DNA of 64,000 nucleotides, from assembly GCA_963989385.1 (NCBI GenBank), contig OZ022503.1:65880123-65944122 (forward strand), in the 5' to 3' direction. This document shows positions 1 through 11,523 of the stretch, piece by piece. A program made the translations under genes and the position numbers. The first letter of the stretch is position 1, and each line of letters starts with the position of its first letter. The notes beneath the pieces are model-generated. The model was given only the letters and a program-made list of their open reading frames with translations. It was not told the DNA's origin and searched no databases. This DNA is from Ctena decussata. Lineage: Eukaryota > Mollusca > Bivalvia > Lucinida > Lucinidae.

Positions 1-760
1 GAATATGGAGATGTTGTTTTCGATAATTGTACTCAATACGAAAAACAGAATTAGATAAAATCCTGAATGAAGCTGCCAGGATCGCTACGGGAACAACAAA
101 GCTAGTATCATTACATTCACTTTATAATGAAATTTGAATGACTAGAATGCAGGCGTAACAATCACAAACTGACCTTGTTTTATAAAATGATGTATAACAT
201 TACTCCTTTATACTTATCCTCTTTAATACCACAGACTGTCAGTAACATGTCACGCTATAATCTTAGAAACTCTAATGATTAACAAACTATTGATGCGAGA
301 ACAAACCAATTTTATATGTCTTTTTTACCATCTAATGTCAGGGCATGGAACAATCTGCCTGTTGAAACAAAGCAGTGTGAATCGGTGACCTCCTTTAAAC
401 GCTTTCTACAAAAGGATAATCCAGAAATTCCCCAGCACTTTTACTCCGGTTGTAGGAAAAGTCAAATACTACTAACCCGTCTACGAACAAACTGTAGTTC
501 TCTTAACTTCGATCTCTTTGTTAAAAATATAGTAGACTCTCCTCTTTGTCGATGCGGTAGTATAGAAAACGCTCAACATTTTTTTCTTTCATTGTACATT
601 TTACCAGGCCCAGCGCAATGAACTATTAAATGCAGTCTCTCCTTATCAATATCCTACCCTTAACCTATTTTTGTACGGTGATCTGTCCTTGTCACAAGAA
701 ATCAATAGGACTATATTTGAGAAAGTCTATAAATTCGTAGTGGATTCCAAACGTTTTTGA
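1..760 (+). pseudogene. LINE-J (Jockey/CR1-like) RT C-terminal fragment, frameshifted
   Basis: This is the C-terminal part of a non-LTR retrotransposon polyprotein, entered partway through and running to a stop at 758-760. The first 120 bases translate to an RT-thumb stretch (EYGDVVFDNC..., then an AARIATGTTKLVS-like run) that matches the LINE copy near 59.5 kb. A frame change follows, and 316-621 is open, containing SNVRAWNNLP and LRTNCSSLN. The open stretch ends with a C-x-C...H zinc-binding-like tail (CRCGSIENAQHF). A second frameshift near 585 is needed to reach the natural C-terminus at 760, where the reading ends FVVDSKRF. It is a dead, 5'-truncated copy. It belongs to the same family as the copies at 29.5-34.6 and 58.1-60.3 kb, which sets its orientation and end. 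Confidence 0.85.
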
Positions 761-1211
761 GCACAAAGTCATAACTTCTGATGCACATGTCAACTTACTT
801 AAACCAATATTAGTGGACATACCTGAATGAACCTGAAATGCTGCGACCCTTTCCCCTCTCTCAATCCACTGTTTCATCTATTTTGAGCATCTCTCTCTCT
901 CTTTTTTTCTCTCGCTCTCTCTGTCTCTGCTCTTTTGGTTGCTCATCGTTCATTTTTTCTTTAGTTTGTGCACTGTATTGTAAGATGCTTTATACCTTTC
1001 TGTTTCTTTTTCATATTATGGTAATGCTTCCTATTTTGGTTTAATATTTTGTACTTTACACAAATGTCCGCCATACTGTATACAGATGTATTATATTAGG
1101 CAGAAGAACTCTATAAGCGTCCAGCTTTCGTTCTAATCCCAAGCATGTATTGTATACTATATATGTATGCATGTTACAATTTCTAAACTGAATAAAATAT
1201 GTTTAAACCAA
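761..1211 (+). mobile_element. LINE-J 3' UTR and 3' end
   Basis: This is non-coding sequence after the LINE stop, including a CT-rich stretch (890-930). It ends in GAATAAAATATGTTTAAACC. The same terminal motif closes the LINE copy at 42644-42663, and a variant lies at 43455-43480, which marks it as the family's 3' end and poly(A)-signal region. Confidence 0.7.
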
Positions 1212-1216
1212 GTACA

Positions 1217-1314
1217 CAGCAATTTTCTGATCAGTCTGGGTCATTGCCCATACTAATTTGAGTGTTCGTATGGCACACCTGCCACTTTGTTGGTTTTCTC
1301 GTGTCACAGCTCAT
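1217..1314. mobile_element. Palindromic MITE (TGAGCCGCGAC family), right-end fragment
   Basis: This is the distal half of the palindromic repeat described at 1316-1553. It contains a degenerate GATCAGTCTGGG core, then CCACTTTGTTGGTTTTCTCG and a decayed end (TGTCACAGCTCA). It directly abuts a complete copy, so it is either an older copy hit by a second insertion or a tandem arrangement. Confidence 0.7.
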
Positions 1315-1315
1315 A

Positions 1316-1553
1316 TGAGCCGCGACACGAGAAAACCAACAATGTGGTCGTGCGTCCAGCGCAGACTCAGATCAGCCTGGGCATCCGCCCAGTCTGATCA
1401 GAGTCTTCGCTGTCCGTATGAATGTAGCTTAGTCCCTAGGCTACCTTTTAAGCGCTTAGCAAAAACTCTGATGAGACTGGCCGAATGCCTAGGCTGATCT
1501 GAGTCTGCGCTGGGCGCACGACCACATTGTTGGTTTTCTCGCGTCGCGGCTCA
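1316..1553. mobile_element. Palindromic MITE (TGAGCCGCGAC family), full length
   Basis: The ends are inverted: it starts TGAGCCGCGACACGAGAAAA and finishes with the complement, CTCGCGTCGCGGCTCA. Inner arms carry GACTCAGATCAGCCTGGGCA and its inverse, so the 238-bp unit can fold almost completely. It has no coding capacity. At least eight full or partial copies occur in this window (1.2, 2.4, 4.5, 13.9, 27.9, 31.2/34.1, 53.8, 55.3 kb), all with the same ends. Confidence 0.85.
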
Positions 1554-2412
1554 TATATTTAATGCGCATAAAACATCACGGCTCAGTTTTTCAAAGCATC
1601 GTTAGCTTAACGAAGTCGTTATTCGAGGATCGGTTAAATCTTATAGTACACATGCACTCAAGTGTGCTAATATGTTTTCGCAAAAAAATTGAGGGGCGCT
1701 TTTTTCCTTTTGGTTTAAACATATTTATTTCGAAAAATCTATGTACAACATATATTGTAACAATATCTATATAAGGATACGAACGGAAGCAAAAAATCTA
1801 TCAACTATGAGCTTACAAAGTTTGTAATAATCAACATTGTGAAATATCCAGTCAACAGATTATTTGTAAAATAAAATATGTTTTAGGAAGAAAGAAAATG
1901 AAAAACATACATGTATAAAATATTAGAATGAAGACAATTAAATGGACAAGAGAGAAATTTCACTCCTTGCTCTCCTGTTACATTTTGAACTGATGCATAT
2001 CATTTACCACCTCCGGAAGTGCATCATGACCGCTGCCCCTGTCTCTTTTCAAAGAGGGAGGGCCAGCAGCCACAATACGCTTCGAGCTGCGGGTCATTCT
2101 CAAACCATAAGGGGCAACAAGAAAGCATGGAGGAAAAACTCGTCACATAAGTGGCATTACAGAAAGAGACCTACCGGGGAGAAAGGATGCACACAACAAA
2201 CTTCTTTTCCTTATCAGAACGTGCAAAAAAAATCGTGAGGACATTTGCATGCTTCATATTTTTGGCGTGTAATACGTTTACAATTTTAACGCCTCGCAGA
2301 TTATCGAAGTCGTAAGTTTGGAACAAACGGGCCCTGTTCTTAATCCCACTTTTCTGTCTTAGCCAGTTTTACCTATATAAACAACCAAACAAAAAAGGAA
2401 GGATAGGAAATA
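1554..2412. other. AT-rich intergenic sequence
   Basis: No recognisable gene, RNA or repeat. A 98-codon open stretch at 1942-2238 has no recognisable domain and is not claimed as a gene. Confidence 0.5.
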
Positions 2413-2650
2413 TGAGCCGCGATACGACAAAACCAACAATGTGGTCGTGCGCCCAGCGCAGACTCAGATCAGCCTGGGCATTCGCCTAGTGTGGTCAGAC
2501 TCATTGTTATGTGCTCAAAGGGTAGCTAAGGTTCTGAGCTACCTCCATGCGGACAGCGAAGACTCTGATCAGACTGGGTGGATGCCCGGGCTGATCTGAG
2601 TCTGCGCTGGGCGCACGACCACACTGTTGGTTTTCTCGTGTCGCGGCTCA
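2413..2650. mobile_element. Palindromic MITE (TGAGCCGCGAC family), full length
   Basis: Starts TGAGCCGCGATACGACAAAA and ends TCTCGTGTCGCGGCTCA. The inner CAGACTCAGATCAGCCTGGG arm is matched by its inverse before the right end. It has the same length and layout as the copy at 1316-1553. Confidence 0.85.
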
Positions 2651-3430
2651 TATAATGACGTTACTTTCTCTATTCATTGACGTTGTTGTTTCGACGTTGT
2701 GTGCCCTCATGGTCTCTACTAGTTTAACAGAATCGGTCAGAAAGTATATAACTACTTGAATTTCTTGGATTCGTATGGTACAGGAATTGTAAAACGTTAG
2801 CTAGCGAAGTGTATAATGCTTATGAATAATGTCCAAATAGGTGTTTGTTTCACTTTCATGAGATTTCATTCACATTTAGGAGTAACATATCAGGACTCAG
2901 TTTGCACGGACAATTGGTAACTTAAAGCTGGTTGTAAAACAAACCATTCATAAACATTGCATGCTGAATGAGGTCTCGTGCAGGTGAACCCATGCGTGTA
3001 AAAGTATTGGTAGTCGTTGCAGCCTTGTTAAAAAATGAAAAGCCTTTCTCTCTTTCCCTTTGAGCATTAAAAATGAACACTTTATTTCTCCTATTATTAC
3101 CTATATCATGCATCTAGAGATTAATAAAGTAACGAAGTATTATGAGATCATACGTAACAATGTTTTATTATATCACGTGATACATTGTTTGCATTATAAC
3201 TGATACTAAAATTGGACTTTATTATGAAATGCAACACATTGTATTGTTTTGAAAGCGCAAAAACACGTCTGCTTTTCTTAACTACCAAACACAATATAAA
3301 TCAAAGTGGACAGCGATACACGTGACTTCAGTGCTTGAAACAAAACAAATGGAATTTACATAAATTTCCGCCTCGGAACGGACGTTAGGATAAACAACTG
3401 GGGGTTTAAACTAGCTTTTTGCGAGCGCAA
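2651..3430. other. Intergenic sequence
   Basis: AT-rich sequence with no ORF, RNA or repeat that I can recognise. Confidence 0.5.
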
Positions 3431-3586
3431 CTCACACTCCCTTCCAGTGCACCTCAAAAGACAAGACTTGTCTTTTGAGCTGAATTCGAATGGAGTGTGA
3501 GGTCTTCGTCACACTCCCTTCCAGTGCAGCTCAAAAGACAAGACTTGTCTTTTGATCTGTATACAGAGGGAGTTTGAGGTCTTCGG
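3431..3586. repeat. Two tandem copies of a palindromic 78-bp unit
   Basis: Each unit begins TCACACTCCCTTCCAGTGCA and contains a perfect palindrome, CTCAAAAGACAAG followed by its inverse. Each ends with the inverted ACTCC-type arm and then GAGGTCTTCG. The second unit starts about 78 bases after the first. The right arms have drifted slightly. This is probably a small foldback MITE that was tandemly duplicated. Confidence 0.75.
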
Positions 3587-3715
3587 TCTGCGTAGTGGCC
3601 TCCCAATCAACAGTGAGACACACAGAAAAACATACAGAATCACCTGGAAACTATGTTGAAGCAAAATTGTGGACTCAGAACATAAAGAATACCATGTCAT
3701 GTAGGGTCATTTGTT

Positions 3716-3810
3716 ATCAAGTTTATCAGACAAAATCAGAAATGGTGTGGGAACGGCGAGGCTTGCCGAGCCTGTCTGATATGTTTCTGGTCGAGCCTGA
3801 TAAACTTGAT
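3716..3810. mobile_element. 95-bp foldback repeat
   Basis: Terminal inverted repeats of 14 bp, ATCAAGTTTATCAG at the left and CTGATAAACTTGAT at the right, enclose an inner hairpin rich in GGCTTGCCGAGCC. It is too short to code and resembles a mini-MITE. Confidence 0.7.
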
Positions 3811-3949
3811 ATTTAAAGACATTTACATGGTTTTCTATTTATCAAGCATCATTGAAGGATTTTATGACACACGAAGCGAAAACAAACGAAAAGCAAACGG
3901 TTTTGTTCGAACTTGCTGTCGTTGCGAATGCGTAATGCGTTGTGAGTCG

Positions 3950-4020
3950 GTGCGTCAAATTATCCAAATTAGTAGGACGCATGCTCAATGTCCCAGCACC
4001 ATCGCCCGACCATGACCACC
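3950..4020. repeat. Short repeat with an inverted partner at 24571-24640
   Basis: ATCCAAATTAGTAGGAC followed closely by CAGCACCATCGCCCGACC occurs here. The reverse complement of the same pair occurs near 24.6 kb. This is an anonymous interspersed repeat. Confidence 0.6.
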
Positions 4021-4246
4021 ACAAAGTGCACAATAGGCAATAAGCATGGCATTGAAGAGAATATAAAGTCAGTTATGTGCATGCTCTTGGAAACGTAGAA
4101 GTAGGTCGAATACATAAAGAAGATTTGGTTTTGTTCTTCATTTTTCAGACCAAATTAGTTTCTTTCCATTTGCGCCATTTTTTTCTCCCTGACACATCAA
4201 GGGCGCACTATCATTATTGGTATTTATACCACCATCCCACTTTGCT

Positions 4247-4251
<5 letters not shown>

Positions 4252-4279
<28 letters not shown>
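4252..4279. repeat. Poly-A run
   Basis: A run of about 28 A residues. It could be a retroposon tail, but no recognisable body precedes it. Confidence 0.9.
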
Positions 4280-4282
<3 letters not shown>

Positions 4283-4486
4283 GACCCCACAAAGAGAATC
4301 AAAGTGTGGAGCCCATCTTTACCAAACAAGCCTTGAATGGATATTGCCCGTCTGTCTTTTTTTACATCATCACCAGCTACCAAAAGTGTCCGAGTATACC
4401 GTACCGTCCGAAGGTACCTGCTTTGACCCTACATGACGTCAGAACAGATCAGACCGTCATGACATATCGTGACAATGTTTACCCCA

Positions 4487-4623
4487 GCTGTTGAGTAGCT
4501 AAGGGTCTAAGTTAGCTCAATGCGGACAGCGAAGACTCAGTTCAGTCTGCGCGGATGCCCAGGCTGATCTGAGTATTCGCTGGCTGCACATGCCACTTTG
4601 TTGGTTTGCCATGTCGCGGCTCA
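4487..4623. mobile_element. Palindromic MITE (TGAGCCGCGAC family), right half
   Basis: Only the distal half is present, starting in the middle region (TAGCTAAGGGTCTAAGTTAG). It runs through GGCTGATCTGAGTATTCGCT and CCACTTTGTTGGTTT to ATGTCGCGGCTCA. The left arm is missing. Confidence 0.75.
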
Positions 4624-4781
4624 ACTGAACTTTGCATATTTGAAAACGAAGTGTGCAAGCCCTAAATAGTCTTTACGTATGATCAGGATGGACTGGGTAT
4701 GTGTAGTTTGTAATATGCAGTAATACAGGCTTTCCTCACTAAGGTATTTGAATGGTACTTATCACCCCTGGTTAACTCTGT
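4624..4781. repeat. Repeat shared with 14228-14350
   Basis: The block AACTTTGCATATTTGAAAAC ... GCAGTAATACAGGCTTTCCT recurs at 14.23 kb with an internal deletion there. In both places it lies just downstream of a MITE copy, so the MITE plus flank was probably duplicated together. Confidence 0.7.
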
Positions 4782-5352
4782 TTTATATGGAGAAATCTCA
4801 ATCGGTAGCAGTAAAAGAAACTAAAGTGGTTTATATCAGTTTATTATATGCTTCACTCAAATCTCCTCATTTACAATTTGGCAACAAAGAACCAACCCAG
4901 TCGTGAAATGTATAAGACTAGCTCAGATGTCACAAGGGTCTTGTGGCCCATGCGACACTGCCGAGCTAGTTAAGGAGCATTCCAGCCAACCACTGAGAGA
5001 AGCAAAGCGGCTGGAACAGGACTCACACAGGGCTACTAATTGCCTAAATGCTTAGGCGGTGCAATGCTGTAAAGCTAACCGTAATGGTTCAGTCAGTAGA
5101 TACTGTGTGCAGTCCTATGCCATAAGTTGGTTGCCCGATGATTTTTACAAAGTCTTGCAGCGGCAGTGAGCCACCCCTCTGCGGAAGAGTAGTTAGATTC
5201 CCTGCGGGGAGATCCCTGACTGGCAAGTTATGACAAACAGGCGGGGTTGGCTGAAAACCTAAAGGTAGCTGCAAGGGTCATCTGTGGTTGCACAGACTGA
5301 TTACTTGGGGGGGAAAATAGGTTAATTTCAGCCAAAAATTAACCAAATTCCC
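4782..5352. repeat. 570-bp direct repeat, copy 1
   Basis: Begins TTTATATGGAGAAATCTCAA and ends GCCAAAAATTAACCAAATTC. It is repeated nearly identically 844 bases downstream (5626-6194), with only isolated substitutions and indels. No convincing ORF is shared beyond short chance frames. The segment GATTCCCTGCGGGGAGAT also occurs in diverged form near 9330. The near-identity implies a recent duplication, or LTR-like ends of an unrecognised element. Confidence 0.85.
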
Positions 5353-5471
5353 TGCAAGAAAATAATTCAGCCCGAATCTAACAGTCAGTCATAGGGAAAC
5401 AAAACAAACATAAACTGGGCAGGTCCTCCTCAGATTTCACATGATGGAGTAGTGGTGGGGATTGGAGGTGG

Positions 5472-5625
5472 ACAGGGAAAACAATATGAAGCTATCCACT
5501 CTGACTCAAATTGCAAACTGCTGCACGACAAGTAAATGATTGTTTTGGCATATCAGTTGTCACCTAGTTTGTTAGCATTTCAATCAACTCCATATAAACC
5601 ATATTTATTAAACAATAAATACACA
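5472..5625. repeat. 153-bp repeat, identical to 9785-9938
   Basis: The stretch from ACAGGGAAAACAATATGAAG to AAACAATAAATACACA recurs at 9785-9938 with no difference that I could see. Here it sits between the two 570-bp direct repeats. At 9.8 kb it stands without them. Confidence 0.85.
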
Positions 5626-6194
5626 TTTATATGGAGAAATCTCAATCGGTAGCAGTAAAAGAAACTAAAGTGGTTTATATCAGTTTATTATATGCTTCAC
5701 TCAAATCTCCTCATTTACAATTTGGCAACAAAGAACCAACCCAGTCGTGAAATGTATAAGACTAGCTCAGATGTCACAAGGGTCTTGTGGCCCATGCGAC
5801 ACTGCCGAGCTAGTTAAGGAGCATTCCAGCCAACCACTGAGAGAAGCAAAGCGGCTGGAACAGGACTCACACAGGGCTACTAATTGCCTAAATGCTTAGG
5901 CGGTGCAATGCTGTAAAGCTAACCGTAATGGTTCAGTCAGTAGATACTGTGTGCAGTCCTATGCCATAAGTTGGTTGCCCGATGATTTTTACAAAGTCTT
6001 GCAGCGGCAGTGAGCCACCCCTCTGCGGAGGAGTAGTTAGATTCCCTGCGGGGAGATCCCTGACTGGCAAGTTATGCAAAACAGGCGGGGTTGGCTGAAA
6101 ACCTAAAGGTAGCTGCAAGGGTCATCTGTGGTTGCACAGACTGATTACTTGGGGGAAAATAGGTTAATTTCAGCCAAAAATTAACCAAATTCCC
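5626..6194. repeat. 570-bp direct repeat, copy 2
   Basis: Second copy of the 4782-5352 sequence, offset by 844 bases. It is followed by different flanking sequence (CAGAGACGAATCAGG). Confidence 0.85.
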
Positions 6195-6984
6195 CAGAGA
6201 CGAATCAGGAGAGAATATGTTCACGACTGGTTCGATCCCCCCAAGGAAGAGGTATGAGAATGAAGTTTTGCTCCATCATGTGACATCTAAAATGACAAGT
6301 ACAAAATAACATGAAAGGACTTTAGTATAATTGATCATGTGCTAATATATCTTACGATCAAGATTCCAAAGCAGCAGAGTTTTTTTTTTCTTCTTTACTT
6401 ATAATTACTTTATTATTATTTATGAACTTAAATTTATAAAGTCGGAGTCCAGAGCCGGCCACGAAAAAACCAGTTTACTGGAAAACGTGTGTCCATTTGC
6501 CAATGCTAAGCACCCCTACTTGAAATGTTGGACCTCATTTCATATACAGATATTACTATTATTTATCATTGTTATATTTTCCATGCTGCCAAATCACACA
6601 CAAACAACAGTTTTTATGCACAAAATGAGCGCATCCACCTTATTATACTGCTGCAGATGCTGATAATTTCTATCAACTAAATTTAAAGTACAGAACTACA
6701 ACATAACAGTTTATACAGTTATTATTGATATAGCAAGCTTATACAATCTATCAGCATCAGCCTGCTCCCAGGCTGAAAAATTGCCAAATGTATTCAAAAC
6801 GCATGAGTCTGGCCTTACATTCTGATGGTCAGAAATAAACGTAGAGACTGGAGCCAGTCTAACAATTAAAGAGCTTTTGATTTAAAGAAGAAGCAGTCTA
6901 AGTAATAAATCCAAACATTATTACAAACTCATAAACTACAAGACAAATCCGAATTAAACATAAGCCATAAACCGTGAGAAACGC
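6195..6984. other. Intergenic sequence
   Basis: AT-rich, with no gene or repeat that I can identify. Confidence 0.5.
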
Positions 6985-7210
6985 GGTGTCTCAGTGGCCA
7001 GCGCCCTTGACTCTGAAGCCAGAGGTCGCGGGTTCGATTCCCGCCTAAGGCGAAGTCTTCCTATATCCGAACGCATTTTTCTAGCATCATTTGCAGGGAT
7101 GATGGTAACAAGTTTGCCGTCCCTCGGATCGGAACGTTAACTGGAGGCCCCCTGTGCAGGGACAGTCATCCCCTGTGCTGGTTAAAGATCCCTACTATAG
7201 CTACATGGCC
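6985..7210 (+). mobile_element. tRNA-derived SINE (MetaSINE-like body)
   Basis: The head looks like a tRNA: an A-box-like GTGTCTCAGTGGCC and a B box GGTTCGATTCC (about 7032-7042), giving the pol III internal promoter layout. The anticodon arm does not fold cleanly. The body follows with GGATCGGAACGTTAACTGGA and CTGTGCTGGTTAAAGATCCC, which resembles the conserved central domain of metazoan MetaSINEs. The subfamily is inferred from memory. Confidence 0.65.
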
Positions 7211-9784
7211 ATATGTAGGCTTTCAACCTGCAACACCGGAGTGTACAAAAGTAATCCTCAAGAGAGAGTGTAGCAGTACATGTATATATAGAAAAAAAGA
7301 CTAAGATCAGACCGCTCTAGCGTACAGCAGGAATACATATATTAGTGTAGTGCAGCGTTCTCAAACAATGGAACACATGTGCACATGAAAACAGCCCATA
7401 CATTTCTGGACCAAGGGACAGTCCGATCCGGGTCTGCACCATAAGACCAATTCTAAGCCCAATGTCAGGAGCAAACAGTACAGGTCCATATCAGACCACG
7501 CCTTGGCAGTCTGACCAGGGCCTGCATCATTTGCCACTCCACCTGATTATACACACTACACACTTAATAATGAGCTCTAAGATTTAGGACAAACATTCTG
7601 CTATACACCAGAGCTGGTGACATGCTGTCTATAGTTTCAACCTAGAAAAGGTCAATAAAACAAAAACTGAAATTGTGGTCATGACCCACTAAATACTGTG
7701 AATGAAATTCAAAGCATTGAGTGATTTCAGCCGCATAGACCGTAATTGTCCAGAATATTCGGACAGTTCATGGGATGTTATGTGCATGTCTGATCGGACT
7801 GCTGCTGACAGCAGTCCGATCTGACTCTGCACCTAAGATAACTTGATTTGAGGCAGGCGCGAAAGTCGCCAGAAATACAAAACTGTTGAATTCACACCGC
7901 CCAGGTAGAATGTTAATCATTTGCATTTAACCTTATGATTTCGGTCTGATGAGTAACTAATTTAGCACAAAACAATAAATCCAGTAACACACAAGTCACA
8001 TGAATTCCTGCAATAAATTATGTAAACAGAACACAAATTTAATAGCAATATGTTTCTATCCCTCTGTAATGTTCAACAGCGTAAAGTAACTGTTCAGCGT
8101 GTGCCTGGCGTCAGTTGGCGTTTTACAACAGCAGACCATATAGCAGCGGGTACAGTGTTTCAGTAGTCTTGTTTAACAGCAAATTGCAAAACAGAAGCAT
8201 TAATTAACCATGAAACCGCATTCGTAGTCCTAATGTATTGAACATAATATCCAAAGTTTCAGCCCGTATGCAATATCACAGTTTAGATGAATCTGTGTTC
8301 TAATATCAGTGTCAGTTAATCAACATGTGTTGTGAAGCCCCAGCACAGAATTTAGTACACGTTGGCTGGGCTATTTACATGTATATAGATACAGTCCCAG
8401 TCCAAATTTTTCTCAGGCGATAGCCGCAGTACCAGTGTTGGAAAGGATCGTACAAAATCTTGGTTCCTGGTCGTAACTTCCCCATCAGAGGATAGTGGCA
8501 TCACCTGTTGGATAAAGCTCGCGAAAGGCCATAGAGAGATCACCATCATTTCATAAGAAATTGCTTAGCAAGTTAAACAAGACATTGATCCTCCATTCTG
8601 TTCTGTTCTGATTGCAATAGAGTGCGCCAAAACCAATGTGTACAGATCCAAATCCGGGGCTGTTCAAAAGTTAAATACAGAGAAAAGCCATTTAATTCTC
8701 TGAAGTTGAGGCAAACAACAGCTACATTTCTTGTCTGCAGTTAACTAGGCTATTTAATATGACAAACTGTTAATTAAAGGTTCGGTACAACTGGACAAAG
8801 CGATCAATAAACTTATATTTAAAGACAACTTAACCCCCATGTTCGAATATGACATTCTCTTCCGATGGAAGATGACTTCTTAGATAGAAAAACGTCTAAA
8901 GATGCCATAACTTGCTTGCAAAAGTAAGAGAGGACAAAAATGAATGCATAGCGTATCAAATTCAAATGCGGGGTATCAGGAGTCAAATCAATCCTATCTC
9001 TGCTGATGTACACTGACTGAACACATTTCCGGCTATATCTATATCACTGCAACTGGTAAATTATGGCATAACTAATTGTTACCAAGGTTGATACGAAAGT
9101 TAAATTTATTATTAAATAAGGTCATTTCTACTTGAGAAACTACCAGCAAACCGCCAACAGAAGATAAGTGAGTTGTAAGTTCAAGACTCACAATGGATCC
9201 CCCAGCCGACTGAATGCCCAGGTTGTGCAGCGCCGAAGAATAATGTACAGTACGTGTGTACGTGCCTGCAGTGTAATCCCAAAGCCCCGCAGCAAAAAAG
9301 AGCCGCCCTCCTGTGAAGGAGTAGTTGGATTCCCTGCGGGGAGATACCTGACCAGCAAGTTTAATTATACAAGCGTGCAGTCAGCCGGAAGGGAAACAAG
9401 AGTCATTTAAAAGCATGATGGCAATAAAATGAGAGACACTAGATGATAATCTCTCCGGCCTTTAAACCACTATCTTTTCATATGTGGCCTGATCAGTGTA
9501 TTGCACACTGACAAGGTCACACGTAACTCATTTGTCAAATAGCTTCTCCCATTTTAGTTCCATGTTCCCTGAATTTTCACACAGAAAATGGGTTATAAAT
9601 ATGTTTTTCACAGCACAACCGTTATAGAGTATTTTTTTTTCACAGCACAACAGTTTAATACAGTATGCAAACCTGCATTTAAATAAATCCTTTTATTATT
9701 ATTATTCACATGTACATCCAAAAATGTCTGCAGGAAGTAATCCCGTAAGTAAGATGAATTATTTTAGTGTCAGCTAAAATTGTA
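7211..9784. other. Intergenic sequence with weak repeat traces
   Basis: No gene recognised. It includes a small palindrome near 7790-7825 (GATCGGACTGCTGCTGACAG with its inverse) and a diverged copy of part of the 570-bp repeat near 9300-9365 (CCCTGCGGGGAGAT). Confidence 0.5.
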
Positions 9785-9938
9785 ACAGGGAAAACAATAT
9801 GAAGCTATCCACTCTGACTCAAATTGCAAACTGCTGCACGACAAGTAAATGATTGTTTTGGCATATCAGTTGTCACCTAGTTTGTTAGCATTTCAATCAA
9901 CTCCATATAAACCATATTTATTAAACAATAAATACACA
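9785..9938. repeat. 153-bp repeat, identical to 5472-5625
   Basis: Second copy of the sequence between the two 570-bp repeats. It ends in an AATAAA-containing tail (AAACAATAAATACACA), which would suit the 3' end of a retroposon. Confidence 0.85.
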
Positions 9939-10424
9939 ATACAATGGTCGTTACTAAATGAAAAACAGTCCTAGTTCCTAAACAAATTTGCCACAATGGC
10001 CTAGTAGTTTTGGAACAATGGCTCTTTTTCGTTTTGTAACAGCCTCAGAAACATAGTTAACCAGGTGTGCGTATTATATAATTATACATATATTTCTAAG
10101 TGTTTGTGTGTATTTCAAAAAGGATGACACATTAAATGCACTAGTCAATGCCATGACATTGTCAGATATAAGAAAAGTTTATTTTAATTAAAAAAGGTAA
10201 AAGGTACTTTCGAAAACATGCATATCTATATCATGTAAAAGGAGAGTCTTCAATTAACATGTTAGGCTACTGATCATGCGACGAAATATTAGGCAATAAC
10301 AGCATCATTCATATATTTCAATCACAAGATTGCTCGTTGCGAATGCTGTAATTATCCTTTCCTAAAGCCAGACTCCCACTTTTATTTTTAATGTTAAAAG
10401 CATAAAAGATAGTCCATTCCTTAA

Positions 10425-10565
10425 GGTGAATAATTGCACTTTCAGGGGAAGCAATTCTGCAAGTTTTATTTTGCCTTCCCCCTCAACAGGGGGCAACTCT
10501 TAAAGGAAAGAATTTTCTCCTCTAGGAGAAAATTCATTCCATTAAGAGTAGAGCCCTAGTTGAAG
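10425..10565. repeat. Interspersed repeat with internal palindrome
   Basis: The shared frame AAGGTGAAT ... CTTTCAGGGGAAGCAA ... CAACTCTTAAAGGAAAGAAT, with a palindromic centre (GAATTTTCTCCTCTAGGAGA), recurs at 14870-15010. It also recurs in inverse orientation at 46355-46500. The 46-kb copy lies outside the local duplication, which shows this is a mobile repeat. Confidence 0.6.
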
Positions 10566-11164
10566 GCTTCATCCTACAGGGAACCAAATACAAATCACGA
10601 AAAATGTTCCCTCAAGTAAGTAATAGCGAACTGCACAAGGGTGTACCGATGCATCTTAAGTTTTTCTGAAGCGAACAGAACACTCGCACATACACTAAGA
10701 GAACATGGTTAAAGCCATTATGTTACTTTCAGTGTACAAAAGATTAGAATATGACCATCCATAAACCGTGTATATTTTGGCGTCCAGAGTACTGAAAAGT
10801 GAACATATTGCCCTTTACAAAATTTATAATACACCGGATGGCGTCTGAAAAATGAAAATAAAAAAAAGCGCCGATCTTCGAAAAGACAAGATCTCAGTGT
10901 TTAAACTGTGACTGGTTGCGGAGATGTCGTGCAGTTCAGTATCAAGTCAAAATTAATAAACGCAACTTTTATGTTTAAAACATTGACAGTAATCAATAAG
11001 GTAGGTTTTCGCATCCAAAAACCAATGAAAAAATATGAGTTATCTGTCACACTGCAGTACTTAGAATCATAAGAAATTTCTTCTCCTTTGATGTTTCTTT
11101 CTGGTTTCTGATCCAACGGCACCAGGAAATTATTAGCCCAGTACTGAATGACATCTCGATCTAC

Positions 11165-11432
11165 TGACCGTTCCAAGGCGGTAGTTCTGTTGTGGTTCTT
11201 TGTTGCCTGTTTTTGGTGTCAGAGTTTCTGTGATGTTTTACCTTATGTATGTTATTATTATTTTTGGTTCGGTTTGGGTTGCTGAGTGGCCACCTTTTGG
11301 GAACAAGCTGCTCACTCGGTTGGCCATATGTTCTTTGTATCTTGATTATTTGTAATCTTAGTTGTTTCCAACTATGGTTTGAGGGCTGGATTTGGATTTT
11401 GATTGTTTCAGTTCCTGGTCTTTGCATACTTT
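11165..11432 (-). mobile_element. Penelope-like 3'-region fragment inserted in the duplicated locus
   Basis: This is the reverse complement of the repeat at 26520-26795, including CCGTTCCAAGGCGGTAG and GGCCACCTTTTGGGAACAAG. It separates GAATGACATCTCGATCT from AACAACACAAGGATCTTACC, which are about 9 bases apart in the partner locus at 15600. The partner therefore shows the empty site. A 96-codon frame across it is kept at 26.5 kb, but so is its antisense, so I do not call it a gene. Confidence 0.75.
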
Positions 11433-11480
11433 TTACTTTTAACAACAACACAAGGATCTTACCGTTTTAAAGCTCGTCAC

Positions 11481-11523
11481 ATTTTTTTTTTTTTTTTGGT
11501 TTTTTTTTTTTTTTTTTTTTTTT
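11481..11523. repeat. Poly-T tract
   Basis: Long T run interrupted by GG. The partner copy at 15650 has only a few T residues, so this is a local expansion. Confidence 0.9.

Noticed and set aside
1942..2238. 98-codon ORF in otherwise empty sequence
   Set aside because: No domain, no repeat of the frame elsewhere, and composition typical of chance frames.
5089..6118. Two near-identical 61-codon minus-strand ORFs
   Set aside because: They are the same frame in the two copies of the 570-bp direct repeat, with no domain and no sign of codon-level selection.
11161..11451. 96-codon ORF repeated as 95 codons at 26512-26799
   Set aside because: Both lie in the 3' region of the Penelope-like repeat, antisense to its RT. 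The opposite strand is equally open, and similarity is at DNA level, so repeat copying explains it.
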